Shown here one piece after another: positions 1 through 10,985 of a stretch of 64,000 nt of DNA. Every line of letters begins with the position of its first letter. Position 1 is the stretch's first letter. The DNA comes from Chondrilla cf. caribensis (Eukaryota > Porifera > Demospongiae > Chondrillida > Chondrillidae). The notes beneath the pieces were generated by a model. That model ran no database searches. It saw nothing but the letters and a program-made list of their open reading frames with translations, and was not told the origin of the DNA. A program made the translations under genes and the position numbers. The stretch covers positions 3,708,501 through 3,772,500 of the forward strand of contig OZ026562.1 in assembly GCA_964020155.1 (NCBI GenBank), read 5' to 3'.

Positions 1-473
1 TATAAGTGTAATACGCCTTGTGGTGATCACTCGAGGAATTTCCCATTCTGTAACTGGTCACCAGGGGCTATCCAATGTCCATACCAAACACACCAACATA
101 ATTTCGGATGCACACACACCATCCTGAGTGTGGTATAGGCCTGCTGGTGACAAGCAAGAAATGTCAATTTTTCTTGTCATGACAGCCTCTCCTGTGTGCA
201 CGTGATGCATCATAGCACAAATACGAATGCACGGACACACTCCTGGAACTAGTACGGTCCTTCTGATATCAAAAATGATACGTTTTGTCGTGGATCAAAA
301 ATTCTCCCATCCATGTCCATATGGCACATATAATATTGCATATACTTTTGTATGTACAAGCCGATATAAGTATAATACGCCTTGTGTGGGGTGATCTCTC
401 AAGTAATTTCCCATTCCATTGCTGGTCACCAGGGGCTGCCCAGTGTCCAAGCCAAACACACCAACACAAGCCC
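1..473. repeat. Direct repeat of about 110 bp, two copies
   Basis: Positions 1-110 and 362-473 are two direct copies of one sequence, both including the words ATACGCCTTGTG, TTTCCCATTC, GGTCACCAGGGGCT and CAAACACACCAACA. The stretch between them has no convincing coding frame; open frames on both strands are short and low-complexity. No gene is supported here. Confidence 0.7.
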
Positions 474-539
474 CCTCTCCCATGAGATATGCAAAAGGTG
501 CTTGGCATTTTAGATCATACATACGTAAACCTTCCCATA

Positions 540-1330
540 CATCAAAAAAATATTAAGCACCTCCAGACGTAGTTAGAGTTAGGGACTACCTACGGAGATG
601 AAAATTGTTCCATAAGTTAGTATACGTCCACAGCTATATGTCTCCATAAAATATGATGTTGACACACTCCCTCTCCCATGAGCTATGCAAAAAGGTGCTT
701 AATGTTTTTTGATCCTATATCTTCCCATATATTAAAAAATATTGTGTTGTTGGGTTAGGGACCACCTACAGAGACGACAATTGTTTAATAAGTTAGTTTG
801 GGTCCACAGCTATGTCTCAAATAAAATATTATGTTGATATACCCCTTCTCCCATGAGCTACACAAAAAGGTGCTAAGCGTTTGAGATCCTACGTATACCT
901 TTCCATACATTATAAATATATTAAGCACCTCCAGATGTAGTTAGGGTTAGGGACTACCTACGGAGATGAAAATTCTTTCATAAATTAGTATGCGTCCATA
1001 GTTAATTCTCCATAAAATATCATGTTGACACTCCCCCTCTCTCATGAGCTACACAAAAGGTGCTTAACGTTTTTTGATCCTATACCTTCCCATACATTAA
1101 AATAATATTGTAAGCACCTCTGAATGTAGTTAGGCTTAGGGACTACCTACGGAGATGAAAATTGTTTCATAAGGTAGTATAGGTCCACAGCTAGGTCTCC
1201 ATAAAATATCATGTTGACACGCCCTCTCACCCATGACCCATCAAAATGGTGCTTAGCGTTTTTTGATCCTATACCTTCCCATACATTAAGTGTTACATAA
1301 TTCAATTCAAACCTCCAGCTAGGTCTGGAA
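540..1330. repeat. Satellite-like array, monomer about 170-190 bp
   Basis: Four or more diverged monomers are marked by the word CCCATGAGCTA followed by AAAGGTGCTTA at about 676, 849, 1042 and 1210. Each monomer also has TAAGCACCTC roughly 55 bp further on, the reverse complement of AGGTGCTTA, so each unit carries its own short inverted repeat. The same family recurs at 4.7-6.3, 8.0-8.3 and 10.0 kb, and in inverse orientation at 59.2-60.9 kb. No coding sequence is seen. Confidence 0.75.
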
Positions 1331-1430
1331 CAAATACAGCCACTCTGCCACAAGCTACACTATATATGTAATTATGATTGTTTAACAAAATAAAACAAAA
1401 TGAGCAAAACCTAGGTACAGTTATTTGACC

Positions 1431-1936
1431 GTGATAGAATATCGAAATCATTATGACAAATGGTAGACTGTGTAGAAATAATGGGGGATGGTGTGGAATA
1501 TAAGATGACAGTGAACAGATAAATGAGAAAATGTTAAATAAATCAACATTGATATCTAATATCATCATAGTTGTAAATTTAATCAACATACACGCATGTA
1601 CACAGGGCTGTTTGAAATTGAAACATACATACATACAGTACACATGTTTGCACTCAGTCTGTACAATGTGTTTGCATGCTTGCATGTTGAACACACTGAA
1701 TTTCCATGAAAAATTCCCATATTAATGCTCATAATAATATCTTGCAACCTGAAACTTGCACATTGTCCACTTTGTTACCAAATCGTCTTCATTCATACAA
1801 CATATTAGTCAGACTCAGAAGTTTTCTGTCATTATTTCCAGAGGTTCTACATAGATTAGTGATATCAACTGCTCCCTACAATGAGTGGAATGGTCAAGGA
1901 TGTAGTACACATTTCTTATATTGACATGTCAGGTGG

Positions 1937-2011
<75 letters not shown>

Positions 2012-2240
2012 CACACATGCGCGCATTCACACACACGCAGACACCATGTATACAAACTATACGGTGCTCACACACATGTACTGCAACATACACATACACT
2101 TGATACTCACACCCATACAAGTGAAAGTACGTACATACATATGACTTCATCCACATACATACCTAACTGCACTAATGGAGAGATAGAATACTTACATATA
2201 CTGAGGGTATACGCTTACATACAGTATGTACGTAGATAAC
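1431..2240. repeat. Dispersed composite repeat with internal (CA)n, copy 1
   Basis: A repeat about 0.7-1.2 kb long is recognised by the words AGGTTCTACATAGATTAG and GGAATGGTCAAGGATGTAGT, then CATGTCAGG, then a long (CA)n tract (here about 1939-2009). Related copies lie at 7.0-7.8, 8.3-8.7 continued at 9.55, and 27.8-28.6 kb. The long frames reading as alternating His-Thr or Cys-Val are microsatellite translations, not genes. Confidence 0.75.
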
Positions 2241-2266
2241 TAATATGTGTATGCAGATCTGAATGC

Positions 2267-2374
2267 TCACGCAGCTTGTTGAGAAGGTGTCTTTCCTGGA
2301 ATACACTTCAACACATCAGACAGGAGTGCTGCTTGCTCTTTCACTGGCAGTCTCTTGTAGCCCATTGACAACAA
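2267..2374 (-). CDS. Orphan terminal exon, unassigned protein
   Basis: On the minus strand a TATTCAG acceptor is followed by a 108-nt frame running to TGA: LLSMGYKRLPVKEQAALLSD, then VLKCIPGKTPSQQAA. The composition looks like a real soluble protein end and the frame starts exactly at the acceptor. I do not recognise the family. No matching upstream minus-strand exon was found in the next few kilobases, so it may be the last exon of a gene with a long intron, a duplicated exon fragment or chance. Confidence 0.35.
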   Translation of the reverse strand: MLSMGYKRLPVKEQAALLSDVLKCIPGKTPSQQAA

Positions 2375-2918
2375 CTGAATATTTTATATACCTACATTGT
2401 ATGTAAATATATAGCAGTGCATGTAAACAAGCAAACACAGCCATACTATATATACGGCACACAACAATCTATAGATCTGTAGACATGTGAACATGCTTAT
2501 ACTGCATATGTAGCTACTATTGTTTGGGATCAGCTGTAATTTTCGAAATCGACTATCAGTGTACAGTAACCAATTGATTAAATGATTAATCCCTGGCAGT
2601 ACTTATGTGAATGTAAGCAGAAATCAGTTAGAAATTAGAAATTAGAAATTAACTAACTAGCTAGAGTACTAGGTATTGTGAGGGTTAAAGGTGTTTTAAA
2701 GTATGCAAAATGAGATCTTTATATTACACTATTGTATGTGTGTGCACAGTTCGGCTGCTCACAATGGTAGCTTGTTTTGTTGATGGGTTTTGACACTGAG
2801 TGAGCAACACGTTAACTGGAAGGAGAATAAAGAAGAACAAGTCCTAGATTACTTTGGATTTACGTATCTACATTAATTTTACGTAATTCAGTAAAGCATT
2901 ATTTTACCATCTTTCTAG

Positions 2919-4534
2919 TATTCTGTGAACCAGCATGTAAAAATGGAGCTTGTGTTGACAATGTATGCTCTTGCTCTGAGGGATACATAGAAGCACAATG
3001 CAATCAGATTGGTAAGAGTTGGACCTTTTTATAGTAATTTGTTTCATTCCGCCTTCAATGTTCTCATTCCTCAATTTTCATTTTAACTGTACGTAGTGTA
3101 TCAGGACTGTGACGAGAATCCCTGTCTTAATGGAGGGGAATGTAGGCTACATGCTAGGTCTTACACCTGCACTTGCTCCGAACCATTTTTGAACATTTCT
3201 GTCAAGATAGAAGTTTGCATAATTTAAAATGTTGAATTGTGCACTGCATAATTGTGACCTTTGTTTGATAAACCTTTGGGTTTTGGGAGCATTTAGAAAA
3301 GCGGTTTCATTAGTCTTCTTCATTGTCTTCCTGAACATCTTGACCCTAAGGTTCGTCATCGGAATCGAAATGTTCAAGAAGAAAATGAATAAGACAGATT
3401 AAAATGCACTTCCAAATGCTTCCAGACAGCCAAAAAGGTTATAAAACAAAAGATAAGTTGAATGCAGCAAGAAATCCTCATTGTGTTGCATAATTTGTGT
3501 GCAATGTACACACATACATACGTACATACGTACATACTCTAGCTATACTGATTCTTCTCAATGCATTCTTCTCAGCCCAATCTATTGTCGGTGTCCTGGC
3601 TGGAGTAATCGTGTCTATAATTGGGTTATTCTGATCATCCTGGTGACTCTAACTGTTTGCTTCGTGTGCATCAAGAAGAAAAAGTACAGAATTTAGTTAT
3701 GTATGAATATTATGTATAGTATTACAAAGAGCATGACCAGAAAATTCACCATACATACAGCATATCTTGTATATGTGCCTCTGCTGGTAGTTTTCTCAGG
3801 CAGTAGTGTATTATCTTTAAATTAAATTCTATATTATCTTATGTAGTAATTCATAATATCTGGTACAGTGAATTCTCGTTAATCCGCCACTGGTTTAATC
3901 TGCCATATTATTTTGAAACGAATTCGCTTCTATGGCTACACTATATAATATACATAATCCGCCATCTTACAATTTCGCCATCCGCCATTCTTCTGTGTAC
4001 CAATTTGCACTTTTGTATGGATTTCAGTTACAGATAATCTGCCAATTTTTAAGAAGTTGTTTTGCTGTTGAGCAAAATAGCAGCAAAGCGTTCTAAAATT
4101 GACCTTACAATGAAGCAGAAGAAGTACGTAGATTTCCAAATGCAGAAAGAGGAATCCGACGACAACGTAAAAATACTCACAGACTGCTTCTCGAAGACGC
4201 GGAACGCACAGATTGCACGAAAAATGGTAGGAGACATCTTGAAGAAGATCTGTATATTCCGTCATATCATTAATTTGCCAAAATTTCACCTGAACCAATT
4301 GCGGCGGATTAACGAGAATTCACTGTAATACGATTATATTGATGATATTCAACCTATTCACATACACACACGCATACCACACTTGCAACAGTATTGCATC
4401 TTTAAGCATTGATTAATATGATGTGTCCCTCTTATCATAGAGCAAAAATTAAGGTAACGAAAGATATACCAAAAGGTGCTGAAAACTCACAAAGAAGCCA
4501 GCCATCTGCCTTGGTTATGGAGAACTACACCTAG
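2919..4534 (+). pseudogene. Decayed 3' end of a third gene 1/gene 2 family member
   Basis: Exon-like pieces run in order. 2919-3011 is EGF-like (FCEPACKNGACVDNVCSCSE) and ends in phase 1 before GTAAGAG. 3097 to about 3180 continues in phase with CDENPCLNGGECRLHA and a YTCTCSE end, but then runs into a stop with no good donor. About 3580-3683 holds a hydrophobic membrane stretch ending CIKKKK, with hydrophobic residues split over two frames, suggesting a frameshift. 4441-4534 is a tail exon ending in VMENYT and stop. The tail and the DNA after its stop closely match gene 1 (26510-26597) and gene 2 (55208-55292). No NIDO, VWD or cadherin exons are present, and the 5' part is missing. A pogo-like element sits in the last intron. 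A short functional EGF membrane protein is the alternative. Confidence 0.6.
3866..4325. mobile_element. pogo/Tigger-like element with TA target duplication
   Basis: The 460-bp element has 23-bp terminal inverted repeats starting CAGTGAATTCTCGTTAAT and is flanked by TA on both sides. The CAGT... terminus and TA target are typical of the pogo/Tigger branch of Tc1/mariner. An internal frame at 4062-4325 includes KRSKIDLTMKQKKYV, reminiscent of the CENP-B-like N-terminal DNA-binding region of such transposases. It is far too short to be an active transposase, so this is an internally deleted copy. Confidence 0.75.
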
Positions 4535-6360
4535 AGGTATTCTGATCCCTGTGATGTGACATGGTCAATTGTTATAGTAGTAATAAGAGGAACATTACTA
4601 TGTAATCTGCTGCAATTATATAATATCTATTCAATATAGCACTCCTATTGCATGTGCATTCATACGCAATATTATACATGTAATAACATTATATATAAAA
4701 ATATGGTTGTAAACTACATACATTGAAAAAATAATAAGCACCTCTGAATGTACATATAGCTGGGGTTGCAGGCCACCTATAGAGATGGAAATTGTTTCAT
4801 AAGTTAGTTCACATCCCCAGCTAGATCTGGTATAAATATCAAGTTGACACGCCCACTTTCCCATAAGATATTCAAAAATGTGCTTAGCATTTTCTCTCCT
4901 ACATATACTCTCCTATACATTGAAAAATGATAAGCTCCTCCGAATGTAGCTGGAGTTACAGGCCACCTATTGAGGTGAGGATTGCTTTCGAAGTTAGTTC
5001 ACACCCCCAGCTAGGTTTGGATAAACTATCAAGTTCATATGCCCCCTCCCTCATGAGCTATGTAAAAAGGTGCTTAGCGTTTTCTCTCCCATACTATCCT
5101 ATACATTGAAAAAATATTAAGCATCAGCAAATGTAGCTGGAGTTATGGGTTAGCTGCGGAGATGGGAATTGTGTCATAAGTTAGTTCACGTCAACAGCTA
5201 GGTCTGGTAAAAATATCAGGTTGACACACCCACCTTCCCATGAGTTATTCAAAATGGTGCTTAGGGTTTTCTTTCCTATAGTATCCCATACATTGAAAAA
5301 AATATTAAGCGCCTCCGAAAGAAGCTAGGGTTACAGGTTAGCTACAGAGATGGGAATTGTTTCATAAGTTAGTCCAAGTGCTTCAATGATTACACTCTAC
5401 ATGTAAGGGGATACATTCCCTATTTCATTCCCATAGTCTGTAATTAGCCCACACAATTTGTATTGGAGGAACTGGGATTTCAGTGAATGATGATGATGAC
5501 CAAATCAATTTATTGAATCAATCATTACATGCCCAAATAAGGCACATTGCCTAATAACCTGCATGGTCATAATCATGTCCTTAGCACAAATACCTCAACT
5601 ATTACTACAGGAAGAGGGGTACATTCCATACTTCACACCCATACGTATGGTCATTTCAAGCCAATTTCATGACAACATCAAGAGAAAGAAGAACCACAAA
5701 ATGGAACCAGAAAACAAGCATAAAGGAGAAGTGGAAGGGTGAACTAAAAACACAATGTACTTCTTATATTTGCCCTTTAATATTGACATGCCCCCTTTCC
5801 CATGAGCTATTCAAGAGGTGCTTAGCGTTTTCTCTCCTATACTCTCCCATACATTGAAAGAATATTAAGCACCTCCGAATATAGCTGGGGTTGCGGGCCA
5901 CCTATTGAGATGGAAATTGTTTTATAACTTGTTTCACGTCCCCAGCTATATAGGTCAGGTTATAGTATCTGGTTGACATGCCCACTTTCCCATGACTATT
6001 AAAAAAGTGGTTGGCATTTTCTTTCCTATACTATCCCATACATTGAAAAATACCAAGCACCTCGGAATGTAGCTAGGGTTACCAGTTAGCTAACAATATC
6101 AGGTTGACATACCCACTTTCCCATGAGCTACTTAAAGGGTGCTTAGTATTTTCTCTCCTATACAAAATATACTCTTCCATACATTGAAAGCAATTACAGG
6201 CCACCTATTGAGATGGGAATTGTTTCATAAGTTACCTCATGTCCCCAGCTAGGTTTGGTAAGAATATCAGGTTGACAACCCACTTTCCCATGAGCTTTAT
6301 TCAAAAGGTGCTTATAGCGTTTCTCTCCTATACACTACAATATGTCTATATGTATGTATA
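4535..6360. repeat. Gene-poor: satellite blocks and composite-repeat piece
   Basis: Satellite monomers occupy about 4730-5390 and 5770-6340, with CCCATGAGCTA and AAGGTGCTTAG words in each unit. Between them (5390-5760) lies part of the dispersed composite repeat, with words ACATTCCCTATTTCATTCCC and CATTACATGCCCAAATAA. The first 150 bp after the relic tail stop is homologous to the 3' flanks of genes 1 and 2. No coding exon is supported. Confidence 0.65.
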
Positions 6361-6529
6361 TTATATATAATTTATGTATGTGTACATATATAGATGAATG
6401 CAGAGCATTATCAGGAGGGCCTGCGGTACATGTAAATATGTCCATAGGTGCGTTTGACCCCGATTGGTTGACATTTTCAATTTTTAAAAAATTGTACACT
6501 TGACAAAATGTCTACCATGGGGTGACGTA

Positions 6530-7307
6530 AGCACATAGTTTCACATAGCCATGTACATAGAGCACCACTGATTGCATAATAATGTTTCTGTAAATAATAT
6601 CTTATTCAGTACAAGAGTGTGAGGGGCTTTGGGAACCACCACTGGTCTGCCATGTAATGATAAGTGATTTCTGCAATTGTTGAATAATCCAGTTGTACAT
6701 ACATGTGTTCAACCTTAAGTGTGTGACCTTTTCTTTTTTCAAATTACAAACAGGGTCCAGGGTATATAATATGCCTCATTATAATGAAATGACAGTGTGC
6801 TGGATTGATTGAGATGCTATATACACAATAAAACTGCAATACTGAATAGTATTGCAATTGCTGATTGAGTATCTCAAAATTGCAGTATGCTGGTCCAACT
6901 TCAAGCCCAATATCATGTACTGACTGTTCCAAATGCCAGCCGAATATGAGTCAATGTTGTCGTAGTTGATGATTGTTTTCATAACAAAACCTAGCTATTT
7001 CACCGAGACGGATTAGCCAAATCCTTAAGGCAAACGACTACATGTGTAGAAATGATGATGGAAGGTGTGGAAAATAAGGTGACAGTAAACAGATAAATGA
7101 GAAAATGTAAAATAAATGAACATTGAAATCTATTATCGTCATAGTTTATAATATTATCTTCCAATCTGTATTCCGAATCAGACAATCCCTGTTGATCACC
7201 AATTCCAGAGGTTCTCCATAGATTAGTGATATCAACTGCTCCCTACAATTAGTGGAATGGTCAAGGATGTAGTGCACATTTCTTATTATTATTAACATGT
7301 CAGGTTG

Positions 7308-7367
<60 letters not shown>

Positions 7368-7438
7368 GCACGCACGCACGCACAATACATACACACATAC
7401 GTGCAACACACACACACACACAGACACACACACACACA

Positions 7439-7476
<38 letters not shown>

Positions 7477-7770
7477 CGCGCATGCACACACACACAATAC
7501 ATACATATAATACACATACGTATGTGCAACACACATACACATACATCTTATGAATTTGTGCAATGTTGCTGTACCAGGTTGTCCTTAGCAGAAGTGTCTC
7601 AACTATTACATCCTACATGTAGGGGGATACATTCCTTACTTCATTCCCATAGTCTGCAATCAGCCCACACAAATATTATTGAAGGAACTGGAGTACAGTG
7701 AATAATGATGCTTACCAAATCAATCTATTGCATCAATCATTACATGCCCAAATAAAGGCACATTGCCTAA
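6530..7770. repeat. Segmental-duplication flank matching 26.85-28.65 kb
   Basis: This stretch is collinear with the DNA downstream of gene 1. Both contain, in order, a TTTCTGTAAAT word, a GTGTTCAACC word, CACAATAAAACT, CAATGTTGT, GATTGTTTTCATAACAAAAC, a GATGATGGA word, CAGAGG, GTGGAATGGTCAAGGATGTA, a (CA)n tract (here about 7309-7473, with a GCAC-rich part) and ATCTTATGAATTTGTGCAAT. No gene is seen. Confidence 0.6.
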
Positions 7771-7959
7771 TAACCTGCATGGTCATAATCATGAGGAAAG
7801 GTACACACCATACATTTTAAAAAAGTGTGCATTTTTGGTACTAGGCTGTCCTTAGCACAAATATCTCACCTATTACTACAGGAAGAGGGGTACATTCCAT
7901 ACTTCACACCCGTACGTATGGTGAAGCCAATTTCATGACGACATGAAGAGGAAGAGCCT

Positions 7960-8310
7960 CTCAGACTCTCCAATACATTGAAAAAGTAATAAGTACCTCT
8001 GAATGTAGCTGGGGTTACCAGCTACCTATTGAGATGGGAATTGTTGTATAGGTTAGTTCACATCTTCAGTTAGTTCTGATAAAAATATCAAGTTTACACA
8101 CACCTCCCCCCCCCCCCCATGAATTATGCAATAAGGTGCTTAGCACTTGTTCTCTTATACACTCCCATACACTGAAAAGATATTAGGCACCTCCGAATGT
8201 AGCTGGGGTTGCAGGTCACCTATTGAGATGGGAATTGTTTCATCAGTTTGTTCACGTCCCCAACTATGTCTGGTAAAAATATCAGGTTGACACACCCACA
8301 AATGATGATG
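7960..8310. repeat. Satellite-like monomers
   Basis: Two diverged copies of the 170-190 bp family are present, with GAATGTAGCTGGGGTT and AGGTGCTTAGCA words. A run of about a dozen C bases lies near 8107-8118. No coding sequence is seen. Confidence 0.65.
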
Positions 8311-8555
8311 GATGGTGTGGAATATATAAAATGACAGTGATAAGATAAATGAGCGAATGTAAAATAAATCAACATTGATATGTATTATCTTCCAATCTGT
8401 ATTCTGAATCAGACATTCCCTGTCAATCACCAATTCCAGAGGTTGTACATAGATTAGTGATATCAACTACTATCTACAATTAGTGGAATGGTCAAGGATG
8501 TAGTGTACATCTCCCACGTATATTAACATGTCAGTTTGTCATACGCACACGCACA

Positions 8556-8556
<1 letters not shown>

Positions 8557-8617
<61 letters not shown>
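8557..8617. repeat. (CA)n microsatellite
   Basis: A perfect CA dinucleotide tract lies within another copy of the composite repeat. It is followed by imperfect ACACGTGC-type sequence into which the TIR element at 8697 has inserted. Confidence 0.9.
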
Positions 8618-8618
<1 letters not shown>

Positions 8619-8916
8619 CCACACACATACACACACGTGCGCACAGACACACACGTGCACGCACGCACACACATCATACATACACACACATACGTAGTCT
8701 TGCGTAGCCCAGACCCGCTTCTCACATCCATTTTTATAATTATGACATCATGCGGTCGGTGAGAAGGGGTCTGGTCAACAACCCGTACCGATTTCGTTTC
8801 AGCCCCACGAAACGTGGGGCTAATCAATATGCGGTTTCTATGGCAATAATTAAATTCATTGCTATAACGCGTTAGTAACGTGAAATGGAAGGAAGCATTC
8901 AGTTGAGCAATAGGAG

Positions 8917-9081
8917 ATGGGCAAAACCGATACCACGCGTGTTTTCTTCGAAGTCGCCGGTATACTTGGCCCGAAGGAGTTCAAAAAACAAGTAGAAGCC
9001 ATAATATCTATTTTGAACTGGAATGACACCTCCGTATCTTTATCTTTAGCGACAGGTACGGTAAACCTGCTATTTACGTGA
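8917..9081 (+). CDS. Exon-like frame inside the TIR element
   Basis: A 54-codon frame opens with MGKTDTTRVFFEVAGILGPK, continues EFKKQVEAIISILNWND, and can be spliced at GTACGG at 9056. Its composition is protein-like rather than repeat-like. I do not recognise a family. It could be the first exon of a captured host gene or of the element's own protein. Confidence 0.35.
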   Translation: MGKTDTTRVFFEVAGILGPKEFKKQVEAIISILNWNDTSVSLSLATGTVNLLFT

Positions 9082-9112
9082 CCCTTTCTTCGACACGAAA
9101 TATGAGGGTGTC

Positions 9113-9235
9113 TTACAGAACGTGGAGTCTTTCTAACTTCGTCAAATCACACTGGCAACTGTAGCAAAGCCAGGCGTCGTCTTTCCACAAAATTTCGCAA
9201 ACGTTTTGAACGGAATTTAGAAGGTTATCCAACAT
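9113..9235 (-). CDS. Exon-like frame with a Cys-rich end, inside the TIR element
   Basis: The minus-strand frame MLDNLLNSVQNVCEILWKDD is followed by AWLCYSCQCDLTKLERLHVL and stop. The clustered cysteines (C-x2-C-x-C plus an upstream Cys) suggest a partial zinc-binding finger of the kind found in some transposon and nuclear proteins, but I cannot name the family. It opposes the frame at 8917-9081, so the two cannot belong to one simple transcript. Confidence 0.35.
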   Translation of the reverse strand: MLDNLLNSVQNVCEILWKDDAWLCYSCQCDLTKLERLHVL

Positions 9236-9959
9236 TTTTCTTTTCCCATACATGCAATGTACATGCAATCTTGTGTAACCTTTTGTTTTTCTTTTCATTC
9301 CCACTGGATTTCAGATTTCAGGTTACAGAAGCAACAATCAATCAAAACCGTTGCTGATATGACACATCGACTGCGGATAGATTCGGATAGGTTATGTACG
9401 CGATAATTTGCGTTCCTGTGGTTTAACACCTTGATGCCTGAAACGAAATCGGTACGGGCTGTTGACCAGACCCCTTCTCGCTGACCGCATGACGTCATAA
9501 TTATAAAAATGGAGGCGAGAAGCGGGTCTGGGCTACACGAGACTAACACATACGTACAACACACACATACACATACATCTTATGAATTTGTGCAATGTCG
9601 CTGTACCAGGTTGTCCTTAGCAGAAGTGTCTCAACTATTACATCCTACGTGTAGGGGGATACATTCCCTACTTCATTCCCATAGTCTGTAATTATGAGGA
9701 ACGGTACAGACTAAACGTTTCGAAAATGTGTGGATTTTTTGTACTAGGCTGTCCTTAGCACAAATACCTCAACTATTACTACAGGAAGAGGGGTACATTC
9801 CATACTTCACACCCATACATATGGTCATTTGAAGCCAATTTCATGACAACATGAAGAGGAAGAAGAGCCACAAAATGGAACCAGAAAACAAGCATAAAGG
9901 AGAAGTGGAAGGGTAAACCAAAGGCACAATGTACTTCACATGTTTGCCCTATAAACAAG

Positions 9960-10130
9960 TTGGAATATATTGACATACCCACTTTCCCATGAGCTATTCA
10001 GAAAGGTGCTTAGGGTATTCTCTCCTATTTTTCCATACATTGAAAAAAAATATTAAGCACCTCCGAATATAGCGGAGGTTTGGGGCCACCTTTTGAGATG
10101 GAAATGGCTTTATAACTTGGTTCACGGTGA
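9960..10130. repeat. Satellite-like monomer
   Basis: One copy of the family (CCCATGAGCTATTC, AGGTGCTTAG, TAAGCACCTCCGAATA) lies between pieces of the composite repeat. Confidence 0.6.
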
Positions 10131-10240
10131 AGTAGAAGGATGAACTAAATGCACATGTATTTCTCATATTTGCCCTGTAAACAAGTTGGAATATGTATGC
10201 AGTCACAATGCCATCCACCATAAATCATCTTACCTGTTAG

Positions 10241-10407
10241 GTAGTAAGAGAAAGTTCAGAAGAAACTCGAAGAGGGTATTTTTGACTACAGAAGACTCAG
10301 ATGAAGAAAGGACGCTCCCTTGTTCTTCAATATTCTTTGGAAAGTGTAGCTCGGGAACACCAATAATGAACAGCCAGAGTAGTCTACACAAGATGGATGA
10401 CATATGA
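10241..10407 (+). CDS. Unassigned exon-like fragment, acidic/basic
   Basis: After a TGTTAG acceptor, an open frame reads SKRKFRRNSKRVFLTTEDSD, then EERTLPCSSIFFGKCSSG, ending KMDDI and stop. A basic patch followed by an acidic patch is protein-like and free of simple repeats. No domain is recognised. It may be a terminal exon, but the upstream exon is not identified. Confidence 0.3.
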
Positions 10408-10593
10408 GTACACAAATGTCAGCACACAGCAATGACACACTGTAAATGCATACGTAGGTACATACGTACATGTACAATACAGAATGGCAATATAAAATTC
10501 CTACACATATGGTTAAAATTGCAACAATACTCATGACCGGAATGTATTGCATACTCTGGTTCTAACTTCAGCATTCTCACTTGCTGCTTTCAG

Positions 10594-10775
10594 GACAATG
10601 GGGGCTAGCAGTCGATCAAAAACCTAGATTTGCCTCACTGTTGGCAAAAGCTATGCGCCAGTATGCCTTCTCAACCAGGTCTGAACATTCCAGATGGAAT
10701 GAAATGAAAACCATGGAGAAAACTGTACCAGTTCAACATCCCTTGGAACTTGACTTATCCCACACCATCCAACTG
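10594..10775 (+). CDS. Unassigned exon-like fragment
   Basis: A CTTTCAG acceptor is followed by 182 nt of open frame (GQWGLAVDQKPRFASLLAKA, then MRQYAFSTRSEHSRWNEM and on to HPLELDLSHTIQL), closing at a possible GTCAGT donor. The composition is strongly protein-like. The family is not recognised. Its splice phase does not join simply to the next fragment at 10884. Confidence 0.35.
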
Positions 10776-10883
10776 GTCAGTATGTACCTCAGGTTGTTAA
10801 ATACAGTCACACACTAAATACAGTGCTGATACTACACTACATCAAGTAGCACCTGTATGAATAAGTCAGCGTGGTAGTTTCAG

Positions 10884-10985
10884 ACACAAATGGATCATAT
10901 GACAAAGTAGACTGGAGACAACAGGTCCAAGAGGATCTAGGTCTTGTACAAAACCTAAATAAAGTCTACAAGTCGGTGTTAAACA
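10884..10985 (+). CDS. Unassigned exon-like fragment
   Basis: After GTTTCAG the frame reads DTNGSYDKVDWRQQVQEDLG, then LVQNLNKVYKSV. It is rich in charged and amphipathic residues, and a helical segment is likely. The 3' boundary is not resolved and no family is recognised. It lies on the same strand as the two fragments before it and could share a gene with them. Confidence 0.3.

Larger units (their letters stand above)
8697..9543. mobile_element. 847-bp DNA transposon-like element with 106-bp TIRs
   Basis: Positions 8697-8802 and 9438-9543 are near-perfect inverted copies beginning GTCT.G.GTAGCCCAGACCC and ending at CGATTTCGTTTCAG. The element is flanked by TA on each side and interrupts the composite repeat, whose right half resumes at 9546. 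The interior holds two exon-like coding segments on opposite strands and no recognisable transposase. It is therefore a non-autonomous element, possibly one that has captured host exons. Confidence 0.8.

Noticed and set aside
1881..2156. Open frames of alternating His-Thr or Cys-Val through CA/GT tracts, here and at 7.3, 21.0, 22.8, 28.2, 43.0, 48.9 and 51.0 kb
   Set aside because: They are translations of dinucleotide repeats in all frames, without start context or domain. Where they touch gene models they are intronic.
4062..4328. 88-residue frame as a host gene
   Set aside because: It lies wholly between the terminal inverted repeats of the pogo-like element, and its end is the TIR itself.
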